Assembly: GCF_017654505.1 (NCBI RefSeq)
Contig: NC_054536.1
Coordinates: 13,080,794 to 13,144,793, forward strand
Length of the DNA: 64,000 bases
DNA from: Polyodon spathula
Lineage: Eukaryota; Chordata; Actinopteri; Acipenseriformes; Polyodontidae
Direction of reading: 5' to 3'
Made by a program: the position numbers and the translations under genes. Below, piece by piece: positions 1 to 11,118 of this stretch (the first letter of the stretch is position 1; each line of letters begins with the position of its first letter). A model generated the notes under the pieces. That model was not told the origin of the DNA, searched no databases, and saw only the letters and a list, made by a program, of their open reading frames with translations.

Positions 1-599
1 TACCATTCTATTCATGACAAATTCAACACATAAACATAGCAAGCTTCTACTCAAATCTCCTGCTGAACTCCACCACATTTCATAAATATTACTGATGTGA
101 TACCATTTTGAAGCACAGGCTACACTGCGTTCAATAAAGAATACATTTTAGCAAATATTAAAGCCTCAATGACTGACAGATTTTCATGTCTTAGGAACTG
201 TTAGCAGGCTGGCTTTGTGGTGACATCAGACCAGGAAGGATAATAATAGTTTGGGTGAATGAATTGTGCTGGTGCGGAGATTTAATAACAAAATAACAGT
301 TTTAGACAAACAAAACACTTTGTATAACAAAACGACACAATGGACAAACAGACAGACAAACAGACACGAAACAAACAAGTATTGTGCTGGTCTAGACCCA
401 GCACACATAGCAATTGTTATTTTGCTTTTACCTTCACTTTACCTCCCGACTCTCGTTTACGTCAATTTTACCTCATCCTGTGCTGAGACTCGATCAATCA
501 TTCAAATGAATCTCGGCACAGTCTGTACATCTGTATTTGTGCATTCCCCATCCCCACATACAAATACTCACTTAAATCTATTTAAAATAACATAATGCT

Positions 600-778
600 G
601 GTTCCCTTAAAGAGAAAACGACCACCAAAACATTACTTATGCCTACCTATTGGTAAGTATTCACTGAGCTATTTATATCAGAGCTGCCGATAGGCTCCTT
701 CCTGGGGTGACATCCTCGGTCTCGCCTACTGAGGGATTAAACCCGTCCACCCAGGAAGCCATATCTCTTTTTGAATCA
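600..778 (-). repeat. DIRS inverted terminal repeat (3' end in element sense)
   Basis: It is the inverted partner of 3530-3717, with a few mismatches and a small deletion after the CATTACTTATG motif. Similarity runs inward to a CTCTTTTTG motif. Confidence 0.85.
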
Positions 779-819
779 AACCCGTGAGGCCAACTGATGC
801 GACCTGTCTGGTTGGTGGT

Positions 820-925
820 CATCTACTCTTTCAGAGAACCAGGGTTACGGTAAGTAACCCTAACGTTCTCTTTCAATTCAAAGACAACCACCCAAACATT
901 ACTTATGGGAAAGTATACCAGAGCC
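820..925. repeat. DIRS internal complementary region
   Basis: Positions 829-846 resemble the reverse complement of the left outer end (CTCTTTAAGGGAACC type). Positions 871-925 resemble the outer end of the right repeat read inward (CTTTCAATTC...ACATTACTTATGGGA). In between lies a short palindrome-like AGGGTTACGGTAAGTAACCCT. In DIRS elements this region is thought to template joining of the two ends into the circular intermediate. Its survival supports the family call independently of the protein relic. Confidence 0.75.
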
Positions 926-959
926 ATCGCGAGGGAGAAGGAATGGCAGCATCATGCAA

Positions 960-1850
960 CCTCAAGTAGCCTTGTGCTTAATGAAGGCAAGGAAGGATCT
1001 ATCATGTTAAGGCGATAGAACCTGGAGAAAGTATATCGGAAATCGGAAAGCAAAACCCCTCTAAAAAGGGCCCAAGATGTACCCAACCCTCTGGTAGAAT
1101 GCGTGGCTACCCTCTCAGGTGGGGCAAGCTGGCACTATCATACACAGTTGAGATTGTATCCACAATCCAGTGCGACAGTCGCTGCTTCGAGGGGGCTGTC
1201 CTAGGGTCCCTATACCATGACAGACAAAGAGCTGGTCAGAATGACGGAGAGCTCTTGTCCTATCCACGTAACACCTCAATGTCCTCACCGAGCAGAAGAA
1301 ATTAAATCTCCTATCCTCCTCTGAAGAAAACAGAGGTGGATGGAAAGACTCCAGTTCCACAGACTGGTTCAAGTGAAAGGCTGTGATCATCTTAGGGAGG
1401 AAAGCAGTGTTTTTACGTAGTGACACCCTCCTGCCATTGTCCCAAATACGCGTACAGGAGCTGTGCACCGACAGCGCCTGTAGCTCACTGACCTGCTTTG
1501 CAGAGGTGATAGCCAAGAGGAAGGCTGTCTTCATAGACGTATACTTCAACTCTATGGAGCGTATGGGCTCAAACTAGGCCTTCGTGAGAGCCTCCAGTGC
1601 AACATCAAGGCTCCATTCGTGCAGAACAACCCTCCTGGGATCACTAGTATATGACACTGAGTCAATGGGGACATGGCATGCAAATATGGCTGCTAGGTAC
1701 ACTTTCAACATACAGGTGGATCAGGTTTGAAAATACTTCCACTTCTAGGCATGCAACTCTCCTGTGGAGGAGGCCCTAGCGTTCTGCAGTGTACTGACGA
1801 CTGTGTCTGAGAGCCCTAAGGCAGACAGACAGTCCCGTTCAGGGGCCAGA
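960..1850 (-). pseudogene. DIRS-type tyrosine recombinase relic
   Basis: The longest open piece is 1115-1549 (144 residues), with matches to fish DIRS recombinases upstream and downstream in broken frames. Motifs visible on the minus strand are LGLSDTVVSTLQNARASST near 1810 (N-terminal domain), AFLLAITSAKQVSELQALSV near 1490-1530 (catalytic box I) and YTFSRFYRLNM near 1000-1030 (C-terminal tyrosine box). The box I arginine has become glutamine at 1493-1495 (CAG), a change a CpG transition from CGG would give. The nucleophilic tyrosine codon is still readable at 1015-1017. In-frame stops and frameshifts show it is dead. The enzyme family joins circular cDNA to target DNA without target duplication. 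Confidence 0.8.
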
Positions 1851-2505
1851 CCCACATTTGGAGTCTGCCCGGTTCTGGGTGCCAAAGGGTAATTGCGCAC
1901 AGGCTCAAGGAAGAAAAACTGTCCTTTTTTTTAACTGCAAAGTTGGTAATAGGGAAAATAATATAGGCTTACACATACAGCAATTCAGCTATGGGAGAAA
2001 CTCAGTCACCACGCTGGCGGGTGAGCTGTAAATTTGTATTATTATTGTTATTACCAGTAGGCGGGCTGAAACAAGCCAGCTGATTCAACTCAACAGGGGA
2101 TGCAGCAGAGCTGGGTCCCAATGGAGGAATCACACTTGTATTTTATTTATTTTTTTTAAACTGCAAGGCAGCAAAAGAAGAAAAAAACACATACACACAC
2201 AACAACAAAGCAATGAGGGTAAAATAGCAGTCACCACGGCAAGGCGGGTAACTGATATTTTTTTTTATTACCCAGCGCACTGAATAGGTGGGCTGAAACA
2301 AGCTGCTGGATGCAACTCAACAGTGGGGCGCATAAGAGCTTGGTCCCAGTGGAGGAATCATGCTTCTTTTTTTTAACTGCATGTCAGTAAAAGAAAACAA
2401 CATATACACACACACAACAGCAAGCTGTGAGGGTATAATTGAGTTCACAGAAGCTGAGTTTCTGATTCGAGGGAAGTGGCAAACCAACTTCCAGCAATAA
2501 AATTA

Positions 2506-2534
2506 CAGAGAGAGAGAGAGAGCGAGCGAGCGAG
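2506..2534. repeat. (GA)n/(GAGC)n microsatellite
   Basis: Short GAGAGAG run passing into GAGCGAGCGAGC inside the DIRS body. Confidence 0.9.
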
Positions 2535-2584
2535 CTGTTTCACACAGACTTGAGTATTGTATTCACCGGGTTACTATACATTAT

Positions 2585-2915
2585 GCGTACTGAGCACTGT
2601 GCAAATCGAGTATCATGTGCACTGAGTGCTGTGCGTACCATGTGCACTGAGTACACCACGTGCATCGATCACCACATGCACAGAGTTTGCTGACCACTGA
2701 AGGCGCTAAGTGCACCGAGCACCGTGAGCACCAGTCACCTTATTCACCGTATGCAACTAGCGATGCGTGCACAGAGCGCTGCGTGCACCGAGTGTACTGA
2801 GCACTGAGGGCACTATGTGCACCAAGTACCTTGTGCACCGAGCCACTGAGGCACTGAAGTACCAAGGGCTGAGCGTGCACTGAGGTACTGAAGCACCGGG
2901 GGGCAGCTAATGCAA
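2585..2915. repeat. GTGCACCGAG-type degenerate minisatellite
   Basis: GTGCACYGAG, GAGCACYGTG and close variants recur at irregular 8-20 bp intervals over about 330 bp. The block lies within the DIRS-like element and is more GC-rich than the flanks. No coding frame is maintained across it. Confidence 0.7.
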
Positions 2916-3529
2916 CGATGTCTATCCTGACCACTGGTAGTCACACACTGGGTTGGACGGGCTGAGACAGCTGATGAGGTCTACTCTACAGCGGGGCAGG
3001 TCAGAACGCAGCCCCTGACTGGCTGATATTTATTTATTTATTTTTAAACTGCACTGCAGCTAATTTTCGCAGCACAACATAGGCAGGGGTTGTGCGGCGG
3101 GGTCAACACACAAGTGGACGCACAACAACAACAGTTACAATAAATTATTATTTATTTATATTTCACCCAAATGCGCAATGGCAGCTGGAGGAATCGCTCA
3201 AAGGCGGGGGTACAGCAGAGCCTAACCCCAGAGGAGAAACTGCGTTCGCCCCAAGAGTGTTTAGGCTTGAAAAGACACACACACTCCTTTAAATCAGTAC
3301 TGCACAGGCAGTCGCTCACACGTGAGACATTAAAGAAAAGGCAGCCTGCAACGCAAGCGAGGCAGGCTGTTGAAGAAAGGTGAATAAGAGGCTTTATTTG
3401 AGAGCCACTGATTCCAGAAAAGCGGAAGCCAGCTTTCAGCTCGAATGCAGGGGAATTGCAGTCAACTCAGAAATGTTCTTAATTTTACTCTCAGTTGCTA
3501 AACACAGAGGTCTTACCTTACCATCTTGA

Positions 3530-3717
3530 GAGGCAAAAAGAGAAATGGCTTCCGTGGGCTGACGGGTTTAACCCTTTGGTAGGCGGGACCGAGGATGTCA
3601 CCCTTGGAAGGGGCCTATCAGCAGCTCTGATATAAAGAGCTCAGTAAATACCTACCAATAGGCAGGCATATCCCATAAGTAATGTTTTGGTGGTCATCTT
3701 CGAATTGAAAGGGAACC
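3530..3717 (-). repeat. DIRS inverted terminal repeat (5' end in element sense)
   Basis: Inverted partner of 600-778. It ends in AATTGAAAGGGAACC at the boundary with the host LTR sequence. Confidence 0.85.
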
Positions 3718-3819
3718 CACACTTGGTGCACCACTACACACATACATATATAGTAAACATCCCAAATGCAACATAAAACACAAAATACACACAGGGGCGG
3801 TACGCCCCACCACAGGAAC

Positions 3820-6774
3820 ACATAAACAAAAATCATCTAGATAGTATCCTGACTGCAATTTAAATGCAATTAGTTTGATTATCCTTCAGTGTTAACATGT
3901 GATAATGAGTCCCATGGGTATTTCATTTGTAATAACTTTTTTTTTTTTAAACATGGGAATCATGGGAATAATATTTGGGACAGATTTCAGAGCTGCGTTT
4001 AATGGCGTTTGATAACTAAAGTTCACGAGGAAGGATGGCCCCAACACATTACGTCATCTAATCATAGCCTGTCAAAAATATTCATGTAACTCACCCCTTT
4101 CTAGCATTTGATTTGTTTTCATCCCTCCCCCTCCCCAATCTCCACCCCAGTAGCTTCTCTTGGTACAAACTATTATGGGGGTGGGGGTCTCTTGTCTCGT
4201 CCAGACGGCCAGGTGGTGGACCATCAAACCATCACATAATCATCAATAAAAGTTTTCGTGTTGTGAACTTTGTCCCAAACTACTAAAATTATATATGTAA
4301 AGCTACAGTATATTATAAGCCTATTTACTGTATATTATTATCAGCTTTGTATTTGCTTCCTGTAAAATGTTTTTTGCTCAGCACAAAGAAGAAACCCTTT
4401 CTCTTGCTTCTTAGTCATAACAGGGCTTGAAGAGGACGTTTATAACCGGCTGCTTCACATATGAGAAAAAGCAGACCTGTTTGGCTCACAGTGACATAAG
4501 TGACAAGTATATTTCAAAGAAGGGTAAGCTTTTGGAATGTTAACAAACTGGACTGTAGAGAACAATATAATAGAGGACTCCGAAGGTTACTCTTAAACAA
4601 GGGTTATTCTGGTAAATATTCATGTCTGCTGACATTTAATATAATGTAAGATGCTTTATTAGTTGAAAAAAAAAACCCTAATGTAACAAACATATAGCAA
4701 ACAATTCGTTTTTTTCTGCACATTCAAAGTTGCATCCTTAAAAATGAATTATTCAAATATGCTTTATATTTATTTAGCGGTTAAGATATCATTTAGATTA
4801 TTTTATTCAGTCAATTCCTTCATATATTAAGGATTATTACAGTAAATTCCAGTAAGTATTAATGTCTGCTGGCATTTAATATAATTTAAGTTGTTTTATT
4901 ATTTGAAACATCTGCTCAACTTGGTACAGCATATGACTGATGAATCTTATTTAACAGTAGTCAGAAAACAACCAGGACTTTTAAACAAACTAGCCCCCGT
5001 GAAACTAGCCCCCAGTGAAACTAGCCCCCAGACTTTCTACAGTAATTCGTACTGCATGTACTTATTGGATAATGTACAACATTTCATGTATGGTATATGG
5101 AAAAGAAAAACATCACCGTTTCAATTCCATACAACACTTGAATAGATTGTCTACAAGGTGTTCAATCTTCATTAGTACGAATTTTAGAATTTCTCCTGCC
5201 CTCCTTTGAACTGATCATTCAAAGCTGTAAGCATGCATATTTCATTGAGGTCTGTCATGTGGTCTACTGTTTGTTACTGCAGCTCATATCAAAAGGAAAA
5301 ATCTGCAGAGATCAGTAAGAATATATAAAACGATACCATTCTGAGCACTTGAACCCACGGTAAGGAGCAAGGGCCCATCACAAAACTCTATCATTAATAC
5401 TACAGTGAACTTCCCTATAGTGTATGGCTTGTAAAGGAAGTACACGTTCATTTTTATATTCTGGTGTTCGCAATAAGTACAATATGTATCTCTTCGGTGT
5501 CTGTTCTTTATTTATTTTTTACTATGTATTCAAATGTAATCAGAGGAAAAAATATTTATACAGCATAATTTCTTAACGGTTCAGTAAAAGAACAAAATAT
5601 AAAGTGAACTGCATCTTTAATTTAACTGAAATTAAAAAAAAAAAACACATTATTCCTTACTGAAATGTATAGCACACATTTGTAATTTAAAGATTAAATT
5701 CAGATTTCAGGATTTCAGTTCAATTGTCTAATAAACCACCTGAGGATAGTGTCACAGGTATGTTACAAGTCTGTATTTCATTTAAATGTCCATATAAGTA
5801 TAATTAGGTTGGTTCTCCTGATAACTCACAAGTCTGAACATTGCAGGGATATGAATAGTTTTGCATGTTCATATTTTGTATACATTTCAGGGATTGTCTA
5901 TGTCAGGTATAATAACTAACAACCATGAGCATTCACATGAATCCCAGAGGGCTTCAGACTTATCATTTTATGTATAATACACTGCAAAAAAAATAATAAC
6001 TAAAACTGGCCAATACCCCCTCTCATCTGGTAGCTAGAAATACTAGATTTTGAAGGATCAACAATAGACCACATTCCTCTGGGTCATAGTCAGCAACTCC
6101 TGTAGAACTTCACACAGACATCTGTTTTGTATTACTGTAATATTATACATCAACAAACTGAAAAAAAATATATCTTTTTTGTGCCATTGGAGGGGTGTAA
6201 TGTATACAACAATTAGTGATTGTATTATCATTGGATGCCTTGGTAATCCTTGAAGGCCCTGGAATTTCAAATGAAAGCAGTTGGCAGCTAGAGTATGAAT
6301 CTTCTTTTATGTTTACATGTTATCACAAGAAAGTGTTCATATACAGTTTGTAAAATGTCAGGCCAGAAAAAAAAAAACAGTAAAAAAATGGTCATAAAAC
6401 TGTTATATATTAACTTACTGCATATATGATGATATTACTGTGCTGTGAGTCACACTATTTAATGAGCATCAGGATATATCTGAATCAGCTAAACCCTTTA
6501 TGTAAACACTGTACAGAGCTACTGATCTACAAGATGTCATATGCTAAGTCCAAAACACAGACTTTCTTTTGATACTTTGTAAAGTTGGTTTGCAAAATGA
6601 TACAGTGTAACTATATTCATGAATTACACACAGCTAAACAGTGATATAATGTTTTTCTATTTCATTAACAACTAATTGTTTTAATAAGTCTGTGTTGAAG
6701 TAGTGTTGCAAAAAAATAAATAAAAACTCAATTGCTTTTTGAAGAAACACAAAACAGTAGACAACAGTTTATAA
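3820..6774. other. AT-rich DNA, no gene recognised
   Basis: No protein family is recognised. Visible local structure is a 70-bp imperfect direct duplication (4599-4670 and 4833-4908, sharing ATGTCTGCTGRCATTTAATA) and three tandem copies of a GAAACTAGCCCCCAGT-like unit at 4986-5032. Homopolymer A runs are scattered throughout. Confidence 0.6.
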
Positions 6775-7320
6775 CCCATATGGAAAGAAAATATATATTT
6801 TAAATATATGTTTTATGAATGGGAAACATGTTAAATATATGAATAATTTATTTATGACCTTACCATACATTTTCAACATATAAAATAAATATATGGTTCA
6901 GAGATTAAATTATATTTAAAATATACTCCAAGTGCACCAGATATTTTTTAATGTATTTTGTATACATTACTAATTAATTCTATTTAACTGACAAAAAATA
7001 TATTTTACAATATATTGTTATAAATATAAATTTGCAAGAAACTTATCATACATTTCAAATATATTATGTTTTTGCATTACATTTTAAAAAATTGGTGTCA
7101 ATATTTTGGGACGGAATAAAAATACATTAAGATTGCATTCATAAGTTTCCCTGGAATGTATAATGATGCTGATATGTGATGTTGACCTGAGACATTGATT
7201 AAAAATTGATAAAAACATATTAATTTTCTCATATTTCTCAATATATTTTTTTTATATAATTTAAAAAAAGTATAAAATATATTTGCGTATATATAAATTG
7301 TATATATATATCATATATTA

Positions 7321-7329
<9 letters not shown>

Positions 7330-7378
<49 letters not shown>
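7330..7378. repeat. (TA)n microsatellite
   Basis: Uninterrupted TA dinucleotides. Confidence 0.95.
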
Positions 7379-7381
<3 letters not shown>

Positions 7382-7419
7382 TTAGATATTTTAAATACAT
7401 AAAACATATATTTACTATT

Positions 7420-8060
7420 TAACCGGGGGCGGGAACCAGGGCTGTGAGAGTAAGGGAGTTTTGCAATTTGGGATTCGAGGCTTGGCTTCATGAGCAGGGA
7501 CAAGAGAGAGAGAAAAGAATGGGCCGGACTCCAACTGAGAGCCTTCCCTATGGAGTCGAGTCTGGCTCTAATGGCCTACAGGCCCCTGAAAAGACAAAGT
7601 ACTTTGACTTCTCAGAAAGTTGTTATAGGCCTCATGACTGGGTCCCTGTTAACGAGCAGGATTGACCCTCAGAGGACAGAACGGCTCATACCAAGCCTTG
7701 ACGTAAGGAAGAAATAATCTGAAAAAACACAAATAATTGTTAGTTATGGTACTCAAGCACTTAGATTAAGCGGGCCACATCCTAGGAGGGTAAAGGAGGA
7801 AGTAAGACAGCCTTCTTTCTTTAGGCAAGATACATAGCATATGAGCTGCAAAAGAATAGTTTGACCGGTGACAACACAAAGAACCTGCAGAGTTACTGGA
7901 ACTCCAGGCCGGGGAAGTGAGAGTCACTATACAACCAGAGAAGACCAACACAGAGGCACGTGGCATATGAAAAAGTGATTAAGTGCAAAACGCAAGAGAA
8001 AGAGCTGAGCTGTGACTATGATTAAATAGGGAGTCAATAGTGAAGCCCTGAAGCCCCCCC
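7420..8060. other. GC-richer unclassified insert within the AT-rich element
   Basis: Base composition changes sharply at both ends relative to the flanking TATATA-rich DNA. Short frames exist but resemble no family I know. It could be a solo LTR or another repeat, but I could not define termini. Confidence 0.35.
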
Positions 8061-8250
8061 TCCCCTCCAATTTCACAAGTTAACATAAGTCTCATATATT
8101 TTTCATATCTAGAAAAGGGGCCAATTTTGGTATATGAAAAATGTATAAAATATCTTGATAATACATTTTTTATATATAAGAATGATGGGAAAATATAAGA
8201 TTCATACATGTCTTATTATATATTAAATATATATGTTTGTTCCGTATGGG

Positions 8251-10485
8251 AATGTTTGCACTAATTTTGTACAAGCTGTGTTTTTTTTTTTTTTTAAATG
8301 TTCTGTATTCTGTTCTCTTCTGTTCTGCTTGCATTCAGTATACAGTACATATTATACCCAAACTACATCCATCAAAATGCATTTAAGTAAGAGTTAGTAC
8401 CCTCTATCACACAGATGTGTATTGCCATCAATACAAAAAAAAAAAAAAAACATCTTTTATAAACATAAAGCACTGCCTCTTACTTCTATACATTTCTGAA
8501 AGCATGAACTAACCTGGGTTACACATGGCAGCACAGATAATTGGATGATGCTTATTTTTTAGACTTAGAGTGACTTTTGTTTACTTACAATTATCAGCTA
8601 TGTAGTTGTGCAAGTTCTGTTTTAGTTTTAAGGAATTACAACACAGAATAAATAAGTTCCATTATTATTAATAAATATAAATACAAATAGCCTCCAATTT
8701 ACATGAAACTTGTCAGAATAATACATTGCATGTAGTAAATATCACACAAAACTAATACAACACTTTATAGGGTGTTACTGTGGCCATCGATCACAAGACT
8801 TGGAGCATTCCCTATGTGAGTTGAGATCAGATGCTGAATCTGTGTGAAACTAGGATTCATGAGATGCTCACAGGCCCAAAAATTTCACTTCTTACTGAGA
8901 TATTTTCCAGATGATCTGTTTTTAAAATGTGGACAGCAATGAATAACAAGATTACATAAAGCCACTGATTTACTTGTTCTCAGGAAACAGCAAACCTAAA
9001 TGGCCAAGGGGGTCTTCTTTTTCAAAGTGTCAGTTCAGGACACAAGCCTTACAGCTCTGTTGTCTTTGCCCACAGGGTGCTGTTTTCTCCCTACAGGGAA
9101 TATAGTGCAGGCTTCTGCCGTTTTGTCTGTGCTCACTGCTTGTTTTTTGCTTTCTCTCTCAAGAAACATGTTTAATTGGCACCACTTGGGAAACAAGTGG
9201 AATAGAACAAGGACAGGGAATAGAACTAATTGCATTGTTTCCTTCTAAGGATCTAAAAGAAAGGAGAGTCAGTTACATTATTTTAATTATAACATGGCCT
9301 TTAAAAAAAAAACATATGAAAAACAAAACAAAATAAAAACTAGGTACAGGTTCAGAGTTGCTTTTTTTCACCCATTTAAGGTGTGGTGCTATGCTTGCTA
9401 ATTGTGTAATGCACTCTATACTCTGTATACAATATAACAGTTTTACTGTAAACACTTAATAGATACACTTTATGACATCTGCTGTCATTAAATTTTCTTG
9501 AATACTGCTTTCAAAAAAGACTGTTGACATAAAGTAAAGGGATTTACAGTACACAGTCTATCTGATGGGAAAACTGAACATGTTGTACAGTTATTCATCA
9601 AGTCCCCTTGATGGTTTAACAGTGTAACACTATGTTGCCTGTCACTTATTATTCACTTTATTTATAGATATTATCTGAAAATGGGTTCAATGCTTTGAGA
9701 GAAATTGGTCTTGAAAGGCATGATATAGTTATCTCTTTATATAAAAAAAAGGTCCTTTATTAATATTCCCACAATAAAAGCCCAGCAAGCATAATAAAGC
9801 ACATTGGAAGCATGGTAAAGGATAAGTCAGCATTGTTAGACTATGGTAAATGTATAATATAACCATGGGAAAGGATGGCAAATCTGCACAGTTATGATGC
9901 AAAGGAGATGGACAGACAATGCCTTCTATAAGGCCTTCTATAAAAACAACATGGCTTAAATTGTGTTACAATCTTTCTTTTACCTTTCTGTTTGTGTGCT
10001 CAGTATTGTCAGGGATTGATTACCTTATTGATCGCTTTATAGTGCAGTATTTTATTGATTTATAATGGTACTATATTGTGTCAGTTTTTATAGGGTTAGT
10101 AATTTACAGGGGGAAATAGCTGTGGCCTTACCTTTTATTAACTGATTTCTAAAGAATTCCTAGCCCACTTATTTCTCAGACAGACTCTGTATTTTTATAG
10201 CACTCTATTATTGCAAATGTATCTTTATTTTGTTTAGTAATCGTTTAAGGTAAATTGAGTGCAGAGACTCTATCCATCTGGATATGCTGTGTTAGTTGAA
10301 ATGTGAATGTGTTTGTTGGTAAGTGAGCAAAAAGATGAAGAATAAAAAGTGTGTCCCTAGTCTGAAAGGAATAAAATATATTAGTTGACAGTTAAACTGC
10401 TGTTCTTAGTTGTTTCTTGCTATTTTTAAACATTGCTTTAGACTTTGCATGAGGTTCAAAATCCAGACCTTACACTGTTAGGCAG
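8251..10485. other. AT-rich DNA, no gene recognised
   Basis: Only short unsupported frames and poly-A/T runs (for example 8281-8295 and 8433-8450) are seen. Confidence 0.6.
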
Positions 10486-11113
10486 TGTAACGGGACTCGC
10501 TAAACATGTCTTTATGGCTAATGGAGACTAGAAGGTTAGGAGTGACACGCACTGCATACAGTACATATAGAAATCCCTTGTGACACTACCAGCAATGATA
10601 GCTCACAAAGCACATATGGCCCAGCGTACAAAAGGCAAAATAAACACTGTACAAAAAAAAAAACTATCAAATAAAAGGTGCCGTGAAAACAGATCGCGCT
10701 CCTCTTCTAACAAATCTAGGTCCCGCTATACTGGGTGGGATCTACTACCCTGAAACTAACTCCCTGTCCCTTGGGCAGTTCACTCAACTCCAACCTCAGA
10801 CTACACACACGACCATTGGTGGGTTGCAGCTTCTGTCTCCCAGAACAAACCCCCGACCACCTCCTGACCTCGGAGTATACACACAATCTCCGTTAGAGGG
10901 GTCGCGTCTTTTCCTGAACCCAGTCGTTCAGCAGCACAGACGGGCTGATGCTTCGGCAGCAGCAACGCTCTGACCCCTATGGCTTACAGCAGCCTTGCTC
11001 TGTATAATCGGGACCCTTTTTTTCCTGGCGCTCCACTGCACCATGCCTACCTGCTGATTAGGAGCTTGTAGCTAGTAAACACACGCTGCTCATTCCCGCA
11101 ACTAAACACAGCA
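10486..11113. mobile_element. Probable solo LTR, orientation unresolved
   Basis: The block begins TGTAACGGGACTCGC and ends AAACACAGCA, so it has TG...CA ends. It is flanked by GGCAG on both sides (10481-10485 and 11114-11118), consistent with a 5-bp target duplication. Composition is clearly GC-richer than the surroundings. The right duplication sits in a GCAGGCAG context, so a chance match is possible. The contained open frame (10683-10973) resembles no known protein. Confidence 0.5.
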
Positions 11114-11118
11114 GGCAG

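Larger units (their letters stand above)
1910..3300. repeat. Degenerate ~220-bp tandem repeat array in the DIRS body
   Basis: The sequence TTTTTTTAACTGCA recurs near 1924, 2150 and 2370, and a variant near 3041. Each is followed by A-rich ACACACA sequence, CAGTCACCACG...GGCGGGT, a GCTGAAACAAGC block and GGAGGAATC. Spacing of the first copies is about 220-230 bp. The last copy is separated by the 2590-2930 minisatellite. No open frame covers the block. Confidence 0.6.
600..3717 (-). mobile_element. DIRS-like tyrosine-recombinase retrotransposon, internally deleted
   Basis: About 180 bp at the left end (600-778) match the reverse complement of about 185 bp at the right end (3530-3717). Both read from the outside GGTTCCC...ACCACCAAAACATTACTTATG, then a shared TATATCAGAGCTGC segment, then GTGACATCCTCGGTC. 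Next to the left repeat a further copy of both outer ends lies joined back to back (820-925), as expected for the internal complementary region of DIRS elements. A tyrosine recombinase relic on the minus strand (about 960-1850) sits beside it. This order (recombinase, internal complementary region, 3' terminal repeat) is the DIRS-1 layout. Reverse transcriptase, RNase H and methyltransferase-like regions are absent, and tandem repeats fill 1910-3300. No target duplication is seen, as is usual for DIRS. Confidence 0.8.
199..3814 (-). mobile_element. Solo LTR (family A), split by a DIRS-like insertion
   Basis: The outer parts (about 199-599 and 3718-3814) together make roughly 500 bp that align by eye with the LTRs at 54310-54948, 56760-57390 and the solo LTR at 48281-48850. 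The plus-strand start TGTTAGCAGGCTGGC corresponds to TGTCACAGAGACGGC there, and the end ACACAGGGGCGG...CCACA corresponds to ACACAGGGGCGGGCACTTCGTCACA. A 5-bp target duplication GGAAC flanks it at 194-198 and 3815-3819, which supports both ends. The primer site of the complete copy shows that transcription sense is minus. No internal region remains, so this is a solo LTR left by LTR-LTR recombination, later hit by the DIRS-like element. Confidence 0.85.
6775..8250. mobile_element. Putative AT-rich foldback/MITE-like element
   Basis: The left end CCCATATGGAAAGAAAATAT is matched in inverted form by the right end (reverse complement CCCATACGGAACAAACATAT), about 26 bp with few mismatches. Internal sequence on both flanks is dense in TATATTTWAAATATATG-like palindromic words. 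A (TA)n run occupies 7330-7378, and a markedly more GC-rich block (about 7420-8060) lies inside and looks like a separate insertion. No transposase frame is present. The exact target duplication is unclear, so the class is unassigned. Confidence 0.45.

Noticed and set aside
6775..8250. Tc1/mariner assignment of the AT-rich element
   Set aside because: No clear TA flank at the defined ends and no transposase.
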